From Onthophagus taurus (Eukaryota; Arthropoda; Insecta; Coleoptera; Scarabaeidae): a stretch of DNA of 64,000 nt. The translations under genes and the position numbers were made by a program. This document shows, in pieces, positions 22,601-33,097 of the stretch (its first letter is position 1; each line of letters opens with the position of its first letter). The notes beneath the pieces were generated by a model. It saw only the letters and a program-made list of their open reading frames with translations, was not told the origin of the DNA and ran no database searches. The DNA lies in contig NC_091976.1 of NCBI RefSeq assembly GCF_036711975.1, positions 8,618,001 to 8,682,000 on the forward strand, given 5' to 3'.

Positions 22601-23285
22601 AAATTATTATTTATTGTCTTGGTAGAAATGGTAATGTACCAATTTTCATGATCATAATGCAAGAGAAAACGAAATATTACAGAAAAGCGAAAATAAAGTA
22701 TTAACTTTAATCATCTGTATTTTCGTTATTATTAATAATTGGACTAACATAAATTGGGTTAAATCGTAACAATTTAATGTAAGGAATTCACTGTTCCTCT
22801 GTATCCTATTAGTAACGGACCACCCTCTGTATATAAAAATATAGGTAGATACAATTAAATAAAATCGCAGTATATCATAAAATACTTCATCCTTATTAAT
22901 TGTATATATATTTTTTAATTTCCACCAATTTTGAAGTAAAAAATTGACAAAAATATCTTTTTGGCCAAGATTTTTAACTATTCGCTTCTGTGTGCTGGTT
23001 TACACTTATATACCAACAATATGTAATTACAATATAATTTTTAAGAGACAAAAATTTAACATTCATCACTGGCTCAATCATTAGTACAAGTATGTAAACT
23101 ACAGCAAGGATAGCAAAGTATTCATGCCTATAATTCGTACTTGACGATCATATTATATGAGTCATATTACTTTAATTGCCAGGCTATACTACACACCGTT
23201 TGCAATCTTTAGATGTAGCATTTTTTGGCCATCTATAAACTTATTTCACTAAGGCACAGGAAACATTTTGTATTTGATTTCCGTT
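22601..23285. other. No gene recognised
   Basis: AT-rich. A purine tract AAAAAAGGGGGAG at 23286-23298 could be the PPT of an element whose 3' end has been lost. Otherwise nothing noted. Confidence 0.4.
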
Positions 23286-23299
23286 AAAAAAGGGGGAGC

Positions 23300-24018
23300 T
23301 ACTACGTCGCGAAAGAGAACTTTTAGAGAGAGAGCGGTTGAACAGCGGTTTGAATTTGAACAACGCGCAGTGTTACGATGCGTCACAACGTGTTTTGCCA
23401 GAGTTTAACCCAGGAAAATGTACAGGATTGACGGCGCCACAATGGATAAAAAAGGTAGAAAATTTAGCTATTTTGTTCAAATGGGATGATCGTACGCTAC
23501 TTTATCAAGCTATTTCGAAGTTAAATGGGGCTGCTAAACTATGGCTTGACGGCATTGAACATGAAGTAACGATCTGGGAAAAATTTAAACGAGAATTATT
23601 GAAAGGTTTTCCTATTTTAATCGATGATTCTGATATTCATTTTGAACTCACACGTCGTAAGAAGCGCTCGGACGAAACATACGAGAATTACGTGTACGGC
23701 ATGAAATCTATTGCTTTAAAGGGTTCGATAAGCGAACAAAGCTTAATTAAGTATATAATAGCCGGTATACAAGATCGCGATTTAGGAAGAATGTTAGCTA
23801 TAAACGCGATATATGATGTCGATACTGATCTATTAGAGCGAATTAAAAGATATGAGAGCACGACGCGCTATTTATCTAGCAAAACTGTACATCCAGCTAC
23901 CACGAATATAAGATCTGATCAAACATCCGCGATTCCGAAAGATCGTACGGCCGATAAATGTTACAATTGTCAGGAAACTGGCCATATTTCTAAAAATAAG
24001 GGAAATGTTGGACACTAG
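23300..24018 (+). pseudogene. gag: Gag of element III
   Basis: The frame is open from the left edge, with an Arg/Glu-rich lead (RERERL). A capsid-like region includes PQWIKKVENLAILFKWDD and LKGFP. It ends in half a zinc knuckle, CYNCQETGHISKN (23960-23998), whose last Cys is lost, and a stop at 24016. The start codon is not preserved. The following frame starts mid-protease, so the end of gag and the protease active site were deleted together. Confidence 0.8.
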
Positions 24019-24343
24019 GCCGTCGAATATCAGTCCTAGAAGTGGATACGCACATTGTATTGAAGTGGAAATCTTTATTGTGCCAGACGAAGCCCAGGAA
24101 GACGTGATGATCATTGGAAGAAGTGCACTTGATCAACCCGGAATAAAGGTGACTAAAGAAGGAAATACCTTAACCATAAAAAGAGTTGCCAGAATTGAAC
24201 GAAAAAATACTACACCTGATTTACATGAAGATGAAGAACGAGTAGAGATCGAACAAAAGGAAGAACGAAATGATATGGAAGAGGAGGACGAAGAGCGAGC
24301 AGAAAGAGAACAAGAAGACGTCGAACGACAGAACCACGATTAA
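24005..24343 (+). pseudogene. Protease remainder and acidic linker of element III
   Basis: Only the C-terminal protease motif is left (DVMIIGRSALDQPGIKV, about 24101-24150); the D-T/S-G active site is missing. A very acidic Glu-rich stretch (24226-24330) leads toward RT, which lies in another frame. Confidence 0.65.
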
Positions 24344-24415
24344 TACGATCCAACACCCGATGAGAACAAAATCTTCAACGATGACCATATCACGGAAACA
24401 ATATCTGAACACGAA

Positions 24416-25357
24416 ATGTGCCTTAACGCGAACCTTAAAAGTGACGAAAAAGCTGAACTGAAAACGCTATTGTTTAAAAATAAAAAGAGTTTCGCGAGTA
24501 GTTTCGATGAAATTGGACTAACTAACTTAACCGCGATGAACATCAAACTCACAACTAATGAACCAGTGATGTGCCGACCGTATAGATTACCGTATTCTCA
24601 ACGTGAGATAGTGAAGAAAACCGTAGATGAATTACTACGCGCGGGAATAGTTCGGGAATCAAATTCGGAATACGCGAGTCCAGTGATTTTAGTGAGCAAA
24701 AAGACAGGTGGCGAACGAATATGCATAGATTACCGCAAGTTAAATTCAGTGACCCAAAAGGAATATACGCCGGTCGCGAGTATTGACGAAAAGTTAGACA
24801 AATTATACGGAAATAAGTATTTTACGACATTAGACTTATTCAGTGGACATAACCAGGTTCCCATCACCCCAGAGAGCATACGTTACACAGCATTTGCGAC
24901 TACCGAAGGACAGTACGAGTTCAAGCGTATGCAATTTGGTCTTGTCAACGCACCAAGTGTATTAACCAGACTTATGGGTATGATCGCTAAAAGAATTGGA
25001 ACCGACGTGATCGCCGTGTACATGGATGATATTATGATCCCAAGCAAAACCGTACAAGAAGGATTAAGCAAGCTGAAGAAAGTGTTATGCGTACCGCGAG
25101 AAGAAGGTCTAACCCTCAACTTAAGAAAATGCCAGTTTTTAATGGAATCAGTGGAGTACTTAGGATTCGAAATCAACGCAGCTGGAGTAAAACCAGGAAA
25201 CACGAAAATAGATGCCGTGAAGAATTTCCAACGACCCACATCAGTCCGAGAAGTCAGACAGTTTCTGGGATTGGCCGGTTTCTTTCGACGATTCATCCAA
25301 CATTATTCACTAATCACAGAACCCTTGACCCGATTGACGCAGAAGACAACAGCATGA
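24416..25357 (+). pseudogene. pol: Reverse transcriptase of element III
   Basis: An intact 313-codon RT segment: PYRLPYSQREIV, ICIDYRKLNSVT, FTTLDLFSGHNQVPI, QFGLVNAPSVLTRLM, the catalytic VYMDDIMIPS (about 25016-25045) and FLGLAGFFRRFI. It stops at 25355-25357 (TGA) shortly after the thumb. RNase H continues (ELEVHTDACKIGLGAILF, 25450-25503) with further frame changes up to 25715. Confidence 0.85.
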
Positions 25358-25714
25358 GAGTGGTCCGATTCGCAAGAAAAAGCCTTCACAGAAATCAAGC
25401 TAGAATTGTCGAAACGACCAGTACTTGCCTTATACGACCCGAACGCTGAGCTTGAAGTCCACACGGATGCCTGTAAAATAGGATTGGGAGCAATACTTTT
25501 CAAAATATCATAGCTATGAGTTAGAAGCTCTAGCGGTGGTTGAAGCCATAGAACGATTCCTCATGTACGTGGTTGGAAGAAGATTTCGAGTGGTAACGGA
25601 CTGTAATTCCCTTAAAACCATAAAGAAAAAGAAGACACAACTCCAAGAATCGGACGCTGGATATTAAAACTTCAAGAATATGAATTCGATGTTGAGTACC
25701 GATCAGCGACAAAG

Positions 25715-27033
25715 ATGGCTCATGTAGACCTTCTGAGCAGAAGTCATAACGACCTCTCAAAAGAAGTAGACATCGAAAGTATTGATGTAAGCGCTATAAA
25801 AATCGACAAAGCCGATTGGTTACTGACAATGCAATTACAAGATGAGAAAGTGAAGAACGTCTACCAGATCCTCAAAATAAAGCCGACGAATAACGAAGAG
25901 AAACAAGTACATGTTGACTACGAAGTAAACAAGAATCGCATCTACAGCCGTGTTGATAACCAGTTGAAATGGGTAGTTCCAAAATCAATCAGATGGAGAG
26001 TAATGAAAAGCTGCCACGACGATATGGGACACTACGGTTTAGAGAAGGTGATGCGTGAGTTAAGGCAGCATTACTGGTTCCCGAAGATGACGAAGGTTGT
26101 AAAAGAGTACCTGAGCGCGTGTGTGGAATGTGCCTACCACAAATTGAAAGGTGGAAAACAAGAAGCGACACTGCACAACATTGACCGAGAAGACATGCAC
26201 GTTTTGGTGTATGTAGACAATTTCACAAAGTATATTTACCTAAAGCCTGTAAGAGACACGAAAACAAAGAATGTAATACAAGCGTTAGAAGATATTACCG
26301 GTATTTTCGGACCTCCGAAAAAAATTAATCACCGGCCGAGGAACGGCATTCACAGCCAAGTGCTTTGAAGAATACTGCGAAAAGAACGACATTACCCATA
26401 TCAAAAACGCCACAGCAACGCCAAGAGCGAACGGGCAAATAGAGCGCTACAACCGAACAATTACAGACGCCATAACGATGTCATGCAAAAGAGAGGACGG
26501 TAAAGATTGGGATATTCACCTGCGTAACATTCAATATGCCCTGAACACGATGTTCAACAAAACCACTGAAAAGTCAGCGCACGAACTACTATTCAGTTAT
26601 CATCCACGAAACGCGTTGCAGAACAAACTACTTCTGGCCCTAGCACCCGAAGACGAAGAGGTTGTTGATATTCAACAGAACCGAATAGACGCCCTCCAGA
26701 AGATACAGATAGGTACAGGCCGAACGGAAGAGGTATTTCGACGTTCATCATCGACCCCCGCGACCATATAACCCTGGAGATTTAGTGCTCGTGAGAAAAG
26801 AAACGTCCGCTACAGGAGAACCACGGAAGTTGCTGCCAGCATACAAAGTCCCATACCTAGTGGTCAAGAACCTTGGAAACGATCGTTACCTACTGGGCGA
26901 TATTCCAGGAGCAGAGCGAACCCAGCGCAGCTTCTCTTCTGTGTTTGCAGCCGATCGCATGAAGCTATGGTGTGTCCCTTTCGACCCACAGGGAATCGCG
27001 GACGATTCCGAGGGTAGCGAAGCCGAATGTTAG
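25715..27033 (+). pseudogene. pol: RNase H end and integrase of element III
   Basis: The zinc region is complete (HDDMGHYGLEKV ... CVECAYHK, 26014-26145). A deletion after LHNIDRED removes the segment with the first catalytic Asp. At about 26330 a frameshift follows, and the second Asp position reads Gly in the continuing frame (GRGTAFTAKCFE). The Glu context RANGQIERYNRT (about 26428-26462) is intact. A final frame (26785-27033) carries a basic domain (LVVKNLGNDRYLL). Loss of two catalytic residues makes it inactive. Confidence 0.8.
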
Positions 27034-27318
27034 CGGTTTCGACATCCAGAGCCATCTACATATATTACCCCAATAAGTCGAACCGACCGGGGCAACTTGA
27101 GCAGTTGGGTTGTAAAGATAGACGTGTTAAGTCGTGCCACGCGACGCAACGATGTTTTTACCGTTTTGTATTTAACAGTATTATTGACAGTTGATTAAAT
27201 GTTTCAAATTAAACGTGAATGACTTTTATATCTTAAAAACCTAACACATGTACATCGAAAAATGTCAGAGGTCTTTATTCGGTAACCTTTCCCTAAGAAA
27301 GTTATGATACCGTAAACC

Positions 27319-29215
27319 AGGGGTGAGCAACCTTCTTAATCAACGGGCCAATTTAAATTTTAAAATTTTTTGGCGGGCCGCACATCAAGTAACACTTATT
27401 AATAATTTACAAAACTTTATTTATAATAAACATTAGGATAAAAAAATATAAAATTTTAAAAAAAGTAATGATTTCATATATAAATTTTAATGCAAAATAA
27501 AAACAAATTAGAAAAAAAGTAAGAAAGAGCAAAGAGCAAGAGCAAATTAGAAAGCTACACGTACGCAGCATTCTAATCATGCATCACTCATTCTTAATCG
27601 ATGGTCAATTTTAATTAATTTCATGGTTGAAAATAATTGTTCGCAAACATACGTACTTCCGAACAGAGACATCATTTGGTTTGCATTTTTCGTCAAAAGC
27701 GGCAATTTCTCAGGGCTGACATAAGATTTATAAAAATTTTCGATGTTTTATCACATTATTCTGCAAAAGATGCTGTTTCCACAATTTTAATTTGCGCTCA
27801 AAGCCCTGAATTTTATCATACAAATTGTGAATAAACTGTCCTTTGCCTTGAAGTTCCACATTAAGATCATTGAGATGCTGAGTCATGTCGATAAGAAACC
27901 CAAAATCGCACTGTTCATATCCAAAAACAATCGTATTTCGCTTTTTAAGTTGTATACTCTTTTTGCCATTGCACCTCTACTAAGCCAACGTACTTCAGTA
28001 TTAAAATCCACATCGCCAGATTCAGTTTCTAAATCTTTCAGGCATTCTTTAAATTCACGGTGATTTAACGCGCGCGACTTTATAAAATTGATTACTTTAA
28101 TTATTGGTACTGTGACATTTGGCAAACTCAATCTTTTCGCACATACATTTTCCTGGTGAATTATGTGGTGGTTAACGAATATTTCCCTTGACATTGCTCG
28201 TGCTTCATCTGTCGATATACCAATAATCTTACTAATAAAATTGAAAAATTTTCCAACACAGACTTTAGTTCATCGTACAGGTCTTTGCCGGTTGTAGTTC
28301 CTTTCATTGGAATCAGTGAACACAATTCTTCAGTAATATTAAATTTGGTCTCAATACCACGTAAAAATATAGAGTTGTGCTGTATCGCTAATATCGTAAC
28401 TCTCATCAAGTGCCAAAGAACAGTATTCGAATTTTGCAATGCGTTCACGAAGCGTTGTTGCTATGTTCTCGGACAAGTCTTCAATTCTCCTTGCAATAGT
28501 GAATTTTGATAAACTAATGTTTGAAATAATATTTATTTTGTCAGGAAATGCTATTCAATCAAACATTCTTTTATCTCTCCATCCGCAAAGGGTTTCATTT
28601 TTTTCCAGTATTTGACTGACAAGAAAATTGGCCTTTACTGCCATATTTGATAAAATAGCTTGATTTTAAAAAATAGCCTGTTGTTTTCCCAAGTTTTTTC
28701 CATTTGATTAAACTTATCAATCCGGAGTTGTCCTGTTAAGTTTTTATATTGTTGTTCATGTTTTGTGTCGTAATGCCTTTTTATGTTATATTCTTTTAAT
28801 GTCGACACAGTCTCTGAGCATATTAAGCATACAGCCTTACCTTTGACGAAACTGAAAAAATTATCAAATTTCCGCTTTTCTTGAAAATGCCTGTGCTCAT
28901 CCGCAACCTTCCGTTTTTTTGTTTGTTTTTCCGACATGCTATTATGGATTAAAAATTTGAAAGTAAAAAAACTCTAATATTACCTTTTTCACAATAATAT
29001 TGCACTCACGTCTTTCAAGAAATACAAGAATTGCTAAAATTGCTAGTTAAAAGCATATCAGTCTGACTGATTGTGTGACAAGTCACAAAAAATTGTTTCG
29101 GTTTAGTATGTGCTACCATTTTGTTATAATTAATTTTATAACAATATATGATGGGAGAAAGTCGATAAAATAAATTCAATTTTAGAAATGCTTGGCGGGC
29201 CGCGTGTACGGTTAC
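27319..29215 (-). mobile_element. hAT transposon, decayed
   Basis: The left end CAGGGGTGAGCAACC, together with GGCGGGCCGC near both ends (27371 and 29193), is the pattern of hAT elements related to mammalian Charlie-type transposons. The right terminus seems lost. A minus-strand transposase remnant fills the interior. Confidence 0.75.
27640..28937 (-). pseudogene. hAT transposase remnant, GTF2IRD2/Charlie-like
   Basis: Starts at 28937 with a basic N-terminus and a BED-like zinc finger (CLICSETV, then H-x4-H in KRHYDTKH). Further segments at 28448-28161 and 28194-27883 contain LNHREFKECLKDLE and EVRWLSRG, the conserved end of the hAT insertion domain, and EIRLFL. The C-terminal part near 27640-27880 (LNVELQGK) is broken by stops. 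Multiple frameshifts make it dead. Confidence 0.8.
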
Positions 29216-30155
29216 GTAGTATTACAAAAAAATGCTTGTGCAATCAAATGATCGCTTGCAATTAAATTCTGCATAAAGGGAAAAATTTTCTATCGATTCT
29301 ATGTGATGTTAGAGGTCTGTTCGTGTCATATAAAAATGTTATTATCATAAATGTGCCTGCAGAATAAAATGATTTTAAAATCTCGCCATAAATTTTGTTA
29401 TGTATCGACAGAAAAAGCAGAACATTTCCAATATAATTGATACTCCTTAAAACTATTGAAAAGTGGATGTGATAGTGGATAATTAATTGGTGAAAAGTAC
29501 ATAATAAATTTTCTTATTATGCCCTATATTCTAGTATTGTTTTCTATTATTCACAAATTCTTAAATTGAAGTAAGGAAATTACAATAATTACCAGCAATT
29601 GCGATTGTACTCATAAGTTTATATCTCAAAAGCTAAAAACAATATTTTGAAACGGACTCCTTTATTAAAAAGTACATACTTTAATTGGTACTTGGTGAAA
29701 ATTGCATTACAATTTTTCATCTATTCTATTATGTACAAATTTTTAAAGTTGAGCCGGGATATTGGGATATATACGCCCTTCCACTACTACCTGCTAGGGG
29801 AGATAATCAATATGCTGAAAAATGTATATGGCGATTTAATCCAATATCTCTTATACAGATGTCGCTGGTTTTTAAGGTACAGGGTGTTGAAAGTTAAATT
29901 CTTATTTCGAAATTTCTTGATAATTTTGAAACTGTTTGTACTATTAACATAAAATTTGGTAGTTTATGTTTTCGAGCATGAGAAATAAGAATTTGAGACT
30001 TATTTTGCTATTGCTCGTAGAGGGCGCTAGATGCACACTGCTCGTTCGATAAATCAAGACATGACTATTTTGTCAGTTGAGGTATGGTGAGTTAAAACCA
30101 CAAACCTAAAAGAGCTTTCAATTCCACACAAAAAAGGTAGTCTTGCTTAAATTGT
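29216..30155. other. No gene recognised
   Basis: AT-rich. A 101-codon frame at 29647-29952 has composition like random AT-rich translation (Leu/Ile/Tyr/Phe/Lys-rich) and matches nothing I know. GTACAGGGTGTTGAAAG at 29878 resembles a transposon end. Confidence 0.4.
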
Positions 30156-30221
30156 CTAATAGAAAAAATTAATTAATCGGATCTTCGGTCAGCAGGATTA
30201 AAAGTAAAACAACTTTTTTCA

Positions 30222-30270
30222 AATAGCTAATATTTCAATTGTTTATTACAACATTCTTCAGATATAACTA
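30222..30270 (-). ncRNA. Hammerhead motif in Penelope leader, decayed
   Basis: Position-equivalent to 21765-21816: core CTGAAGA, then GAAA and TA-TT, on the minus strand. Stem II (TTGT/ACAA) and stem I pair only partly. Confidence 0.35.
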
Positions 30271-31428
30271 ACTACAACATTACCAACACCTTTCAATTTG
30301 TGGATGAATTTAGGGGCTATAGCCTTCCCCGGGATCATATTTTAATATTTTTAGATGTTGTTAGCCTTTTTACTGTCATTCCGTTGGTTTTGCTCGACAC
30401 AATTGTGGAGGAAAAATGGCATTTAATTGCTAATCATTGTTCATGGGACAAAGACATCTTTTTGCTTGGCTTGAAATTTATCTTTGATACTTCAATTTTC
30501 ACCTTTGATAATGTAGTTTACCATCAAATAGAGGGCACCCCTATGGGCTCTAAAATATCGCCGGTTCTGGCTCTGATGGTGATGGATTTCGCGTTGGATG
30601 AGATTTTGGTTAATAACAACTCGGGTTTTCGCACCAGTTTTATCACAAAGTATGTTGATGATTTGATCATTGGAATACATAAAGATGATATAGATTCATG
30701 TTGAATTTGTTTAACAGTTTTCATCCGAGCATTCAGTTCACAATTGAGACAACTGTATTTCTTTCCTAGACACGAAAATGATAATAAATGAAAATAATAG
30801 CAAATAATAAGCATAGAGTTGCGAATATCTGTGATAATCTGTTTTTAAAATAACATCTCAATTTCCTTAGAACAAATTTTGTCAACAATGGTTATCCTCG
30901 TAAATTGGTCAACAAAGTTTTGTTTTCAACGTATTCACACAATAATATCAACCAGATCGGTTTAACTAGTCCTGAATTAATTAATACAGAGCGTTTCACT
31001 TATAAAAAGCTTCCATACATAGGAAGGTTAAGTGACCAGTTAAAGAAAACGTTGAAATGTATTGATAACATAAGGATCATTGACTGTTGTGATAACAAAT
31101 TAGGAAACCATTTTACTAAACTTAAGCATAATACTGATGATAATTTTAGATCCAAATTGATTTATTGTGTTTCATGCAGGGGTTATGATGGAAAGTATGT
31201 TGGTCAGACCAGTCAGTGGTTGAAGTGTAGAATCTCAAAACATGCAAGCGACTGCAGACTAAAAAAGTATAGTAATGCTTTATCCCAACACGTTTTGCCG
31301 CACTCCAAAACATGAATTTGATTTTCGGGATGTAAAAATCTTGGATTCAGAAAGTAATTATGATAATAGACTGTTCTTGAAGATGGTACACATCAATTAT
31401 ACACAGAGTGCTATAAATTTTAAAACAG
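30262..31428 (+). pseudogene. Penelope-like RT with GIY-YIG endonuclease
   Basis: RT: FLDVVSLFTVIP (about 30345-30380), GTPMGSKISPVLA (about 30534-30572) and the catalytic KYVDDLI (about 30648-30668). A stop at 30704 and a deletion near 30790 remove the RT end. The endonuclease, in another frame from 30905, has CVSC, KYVGQTSQWLKCRISKH (about 31192-31242) and an N-containing end (NALSQHV) of a Penelope-type GIY-YIG domain with its CCHH-type metal ligands. The tail continues as KILDSES and AINFKT up to the LTR element. The endonuclease would nick the target DNA to prime reverse transcription. At least two breaks make it inactive. Confidence 0.85.
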
Positions 31429-31672
31429 TGTTATAAACCGACCAATTTATTTTTTAATTAATTTCATTTCATTTTCTATTTTTTACGCTGACGAGCGGTA
31501 ATACGATGTCGCCTAGTCGTACGTGATTGTCCGCTTGTTTTCAATTTGTAAAACAGAATGTAAGTTGTTCCCAACGGAAAAACATCAAATAAAAGAAGTT
31601 CGTCAAGGAAGCTTTTGGTTTAACTTGCAAACCCTCTTCTTCTTCCCAGTAAGAACCCCTTGGTTCGCAACA
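31429..31672 (+). repeat. 5' LTR of element IV
   Basis: TGTTATAAACCGACC to GGTTCGCAACA, 244 bp, with AATAAA at 31590-31595. It is the same length as the 3' LTR and differs from it by five substitutions that I counted by eye. Confidence 0.92.
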
Positions 31673-31677
31673 AATTT

Positions 31678-31695
31678 TGGTTTCAGGTGTGGGGT
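31678..31695 (+). other. Primer-binding site, tRNA-Leu-like
   Basis: TGGTTTCAGGTGTGGGGT starts five bases after the 5' LTR. It is similar, with several differences, to the TGGT.TCAGAAG.GGG form expected for a tRNA-Leu 3' end; the tRNA identity is tentative. Confidence 0.5.
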
Positions 31696-31980
31696 TGTGC
31701 AACGTTTTGATAAAAAAAAAATATCGAAGTACAAGCACAACCAGGAATCTTTTGGTGATCATTTTCCGAAATTAGAAGATAATCATTCTGCTCCGGCGTG
31801 ATCCACTGCCAATTGATTTTCAAGGAAGAATCGAAGATAAGCAAGTAACCATTGCCGCGAGAAAAGACCACGGGACTCGTAAAAACAACCCGGACGACAA
31901 CGACTCCGACGCAACAACTTCGCAATCAACATCGCCGATCAACGCTGGTTCCGACGAAAGTATAATCTAACACGAAACAA

Positions 31981-31990
31981 CAAGGTGAGT
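31981..31990 (+). promoter_or_regulatory. Splice donor in the leader of element IV
   Basis: CAAG|GTGAGT, a consensus 5' splice site, lies 49 bp before the gag ATG. Joined to the acceptor at 36560, it would give a subgenomic env mRNA, the strategy known from errantiviruses. Confidence 0.65.
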
Positions 31991-32032
31991 CAATCTTTTC
32001 TTTTTTTCATTTCATGAGAGTTATTATAACGT

Positions 32033-33095
32033 TTGATGAACACGCGTTCGAAAGCTAAAGCCGCGTCGAAACCCTCTTCTAGCGCATTAACAGCTTCAGG
32101 TAGTAATCAACCCGCAGACAATCCAAACGATCCAGATTTTCATTCTATAACTCCCTCGAAATCTTCAAATCTTGATCCATTAGATATCATGGCGGTACAA
32201 GCTGCAGATTTTGATGGAAATCGCGAAAACCTACATAAATTCATAGCTTGTTGTGAAATTGTAAGCACAACCGCCGTTAACCCAAATTCACAGTTAATGC
32301 TAGTAAAAATAATTACGACAAAATTGAATGGATGCTTATAACGTAGTTAAACATAGAACTTTTTTAACCTGGGCGGATCTTAAGAAAGCCCTTCAGGACC
32401 AATTTCTAGAAACACGCACTATTGCCCAATTACAGCTAGAATTACTAAGTATCCGACAAAGTAATAATGAAAGTGTACGGGAATTTTCAAATAAAATAGA
32501 AAAAATTTTAAATGACTTAGATGATGCTTGCATTGCTAGTCAGGGAGCAGAGTCCGCCGAAGTTGTTCATAACCTAAATAAGAAAACTGCATTTCAAGCT
32601 TTCACTCAGGGTCTAAATTTTAAATATAAAACCCTTATAAAAGCGTCGCGTTTTGAAAACCTAAGTGAAGCAATTGAAGCCGCTGTAGAAGAAGAAAGAG
32701 TTTCTAATGTAGTAGGTTTTATCGCCCATGATCATAAACAGCCATCAAAGCCTAAATGTAATTATTGCAAGAAAACGGGACATATCGAAAAAAATTGTTT
32801 TTCAAAACGTAATACAGCGCCCCATTCAGGCAACAGTGGTATTAATGTTTCCTTCCCATCATTTCCTAAACGAGAGATAAAGACAGAACCGGGCGTTACT
32901 GTAATAAATTGCGCATATTGTAAAAAACCTGGACATCATATTCGGCACTGTTTCAAAAAACGACGAGTAGACGAATTCCATAGCAAGCGTCCTCAAATAA
33001 ATTCATTAGAATCGCAACCTAACGCGGGAAACGCGACAAGCGCGGTCGGTGCCCTGGGCAGCGCCAACCTTGTCAGCGCTTTGCCCCAGCAATAG
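32033..33095 (+). pseudogene. gag: Gag of element IV
   Basis: Starts MMNTRSKAK; the first frame runs to 32341 and the rest reads from 32328 in another frame, consistent with a single lost base at about 32328-32335 after TTKLNG. The capsid-like part follows (LKKALQDQFLETRTIAQLQ). Two CCHC zinc knuckles, CNYCKKTGHIEKNC (about 32757) and CAYCKKPGHHIRHC (about 32910), would bind genomic RNA. It ends at TAG 33093-33095, with the protease open in the -1 frame across this point, so pol is probably reached by -1 frameshifting. Confidence 0.88.
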
Positions 33096-33097
33096 AC

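Larger units (their letters stand above)
23286..27033 (+). mobile_element. Ty3/gypsy retrotransposon remnant (element III)
   Basis: Gag, protease remainder, RT, RNase H and integrase follow in order on the plus strand. The coding part is less AT-rich than its surroundings. No LTR pair could be found: the left side is truncated within gag, and after 27033 only a possible LTR start (TGTTAAGTCGTGCC, 27130) is seen. Frameshifts and small deletions remove key residues. Confidence 0.85.
30156..31428 (+). mobile_element. Penelope-like element, copy 2
   Basis: The leader shared with copy 1 (30156-30262) is followed by RT and a C-terminal GIY-YIG endonuclease, the hallmark pair of Penelope-like elements. 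The 3' end is cut at 31428 by the LTR element that follows; a few more coding bases may continue after that element's 3' LTR at 39457. Confidence 0.88.

Noticed and set aside
24221..24552. Minus-strand frames opposite the element III pol
   Set aside because: Shadows of the acidic linker and RT on the plus strand.
29647..29952. 101-codon frame rich in Leu, Ile, Tyr, Phe
   Set aside because: Composition is what AT-rich noncoding DNA yields; no motif, no relative known, and an overlapping frame looks equally plausible.
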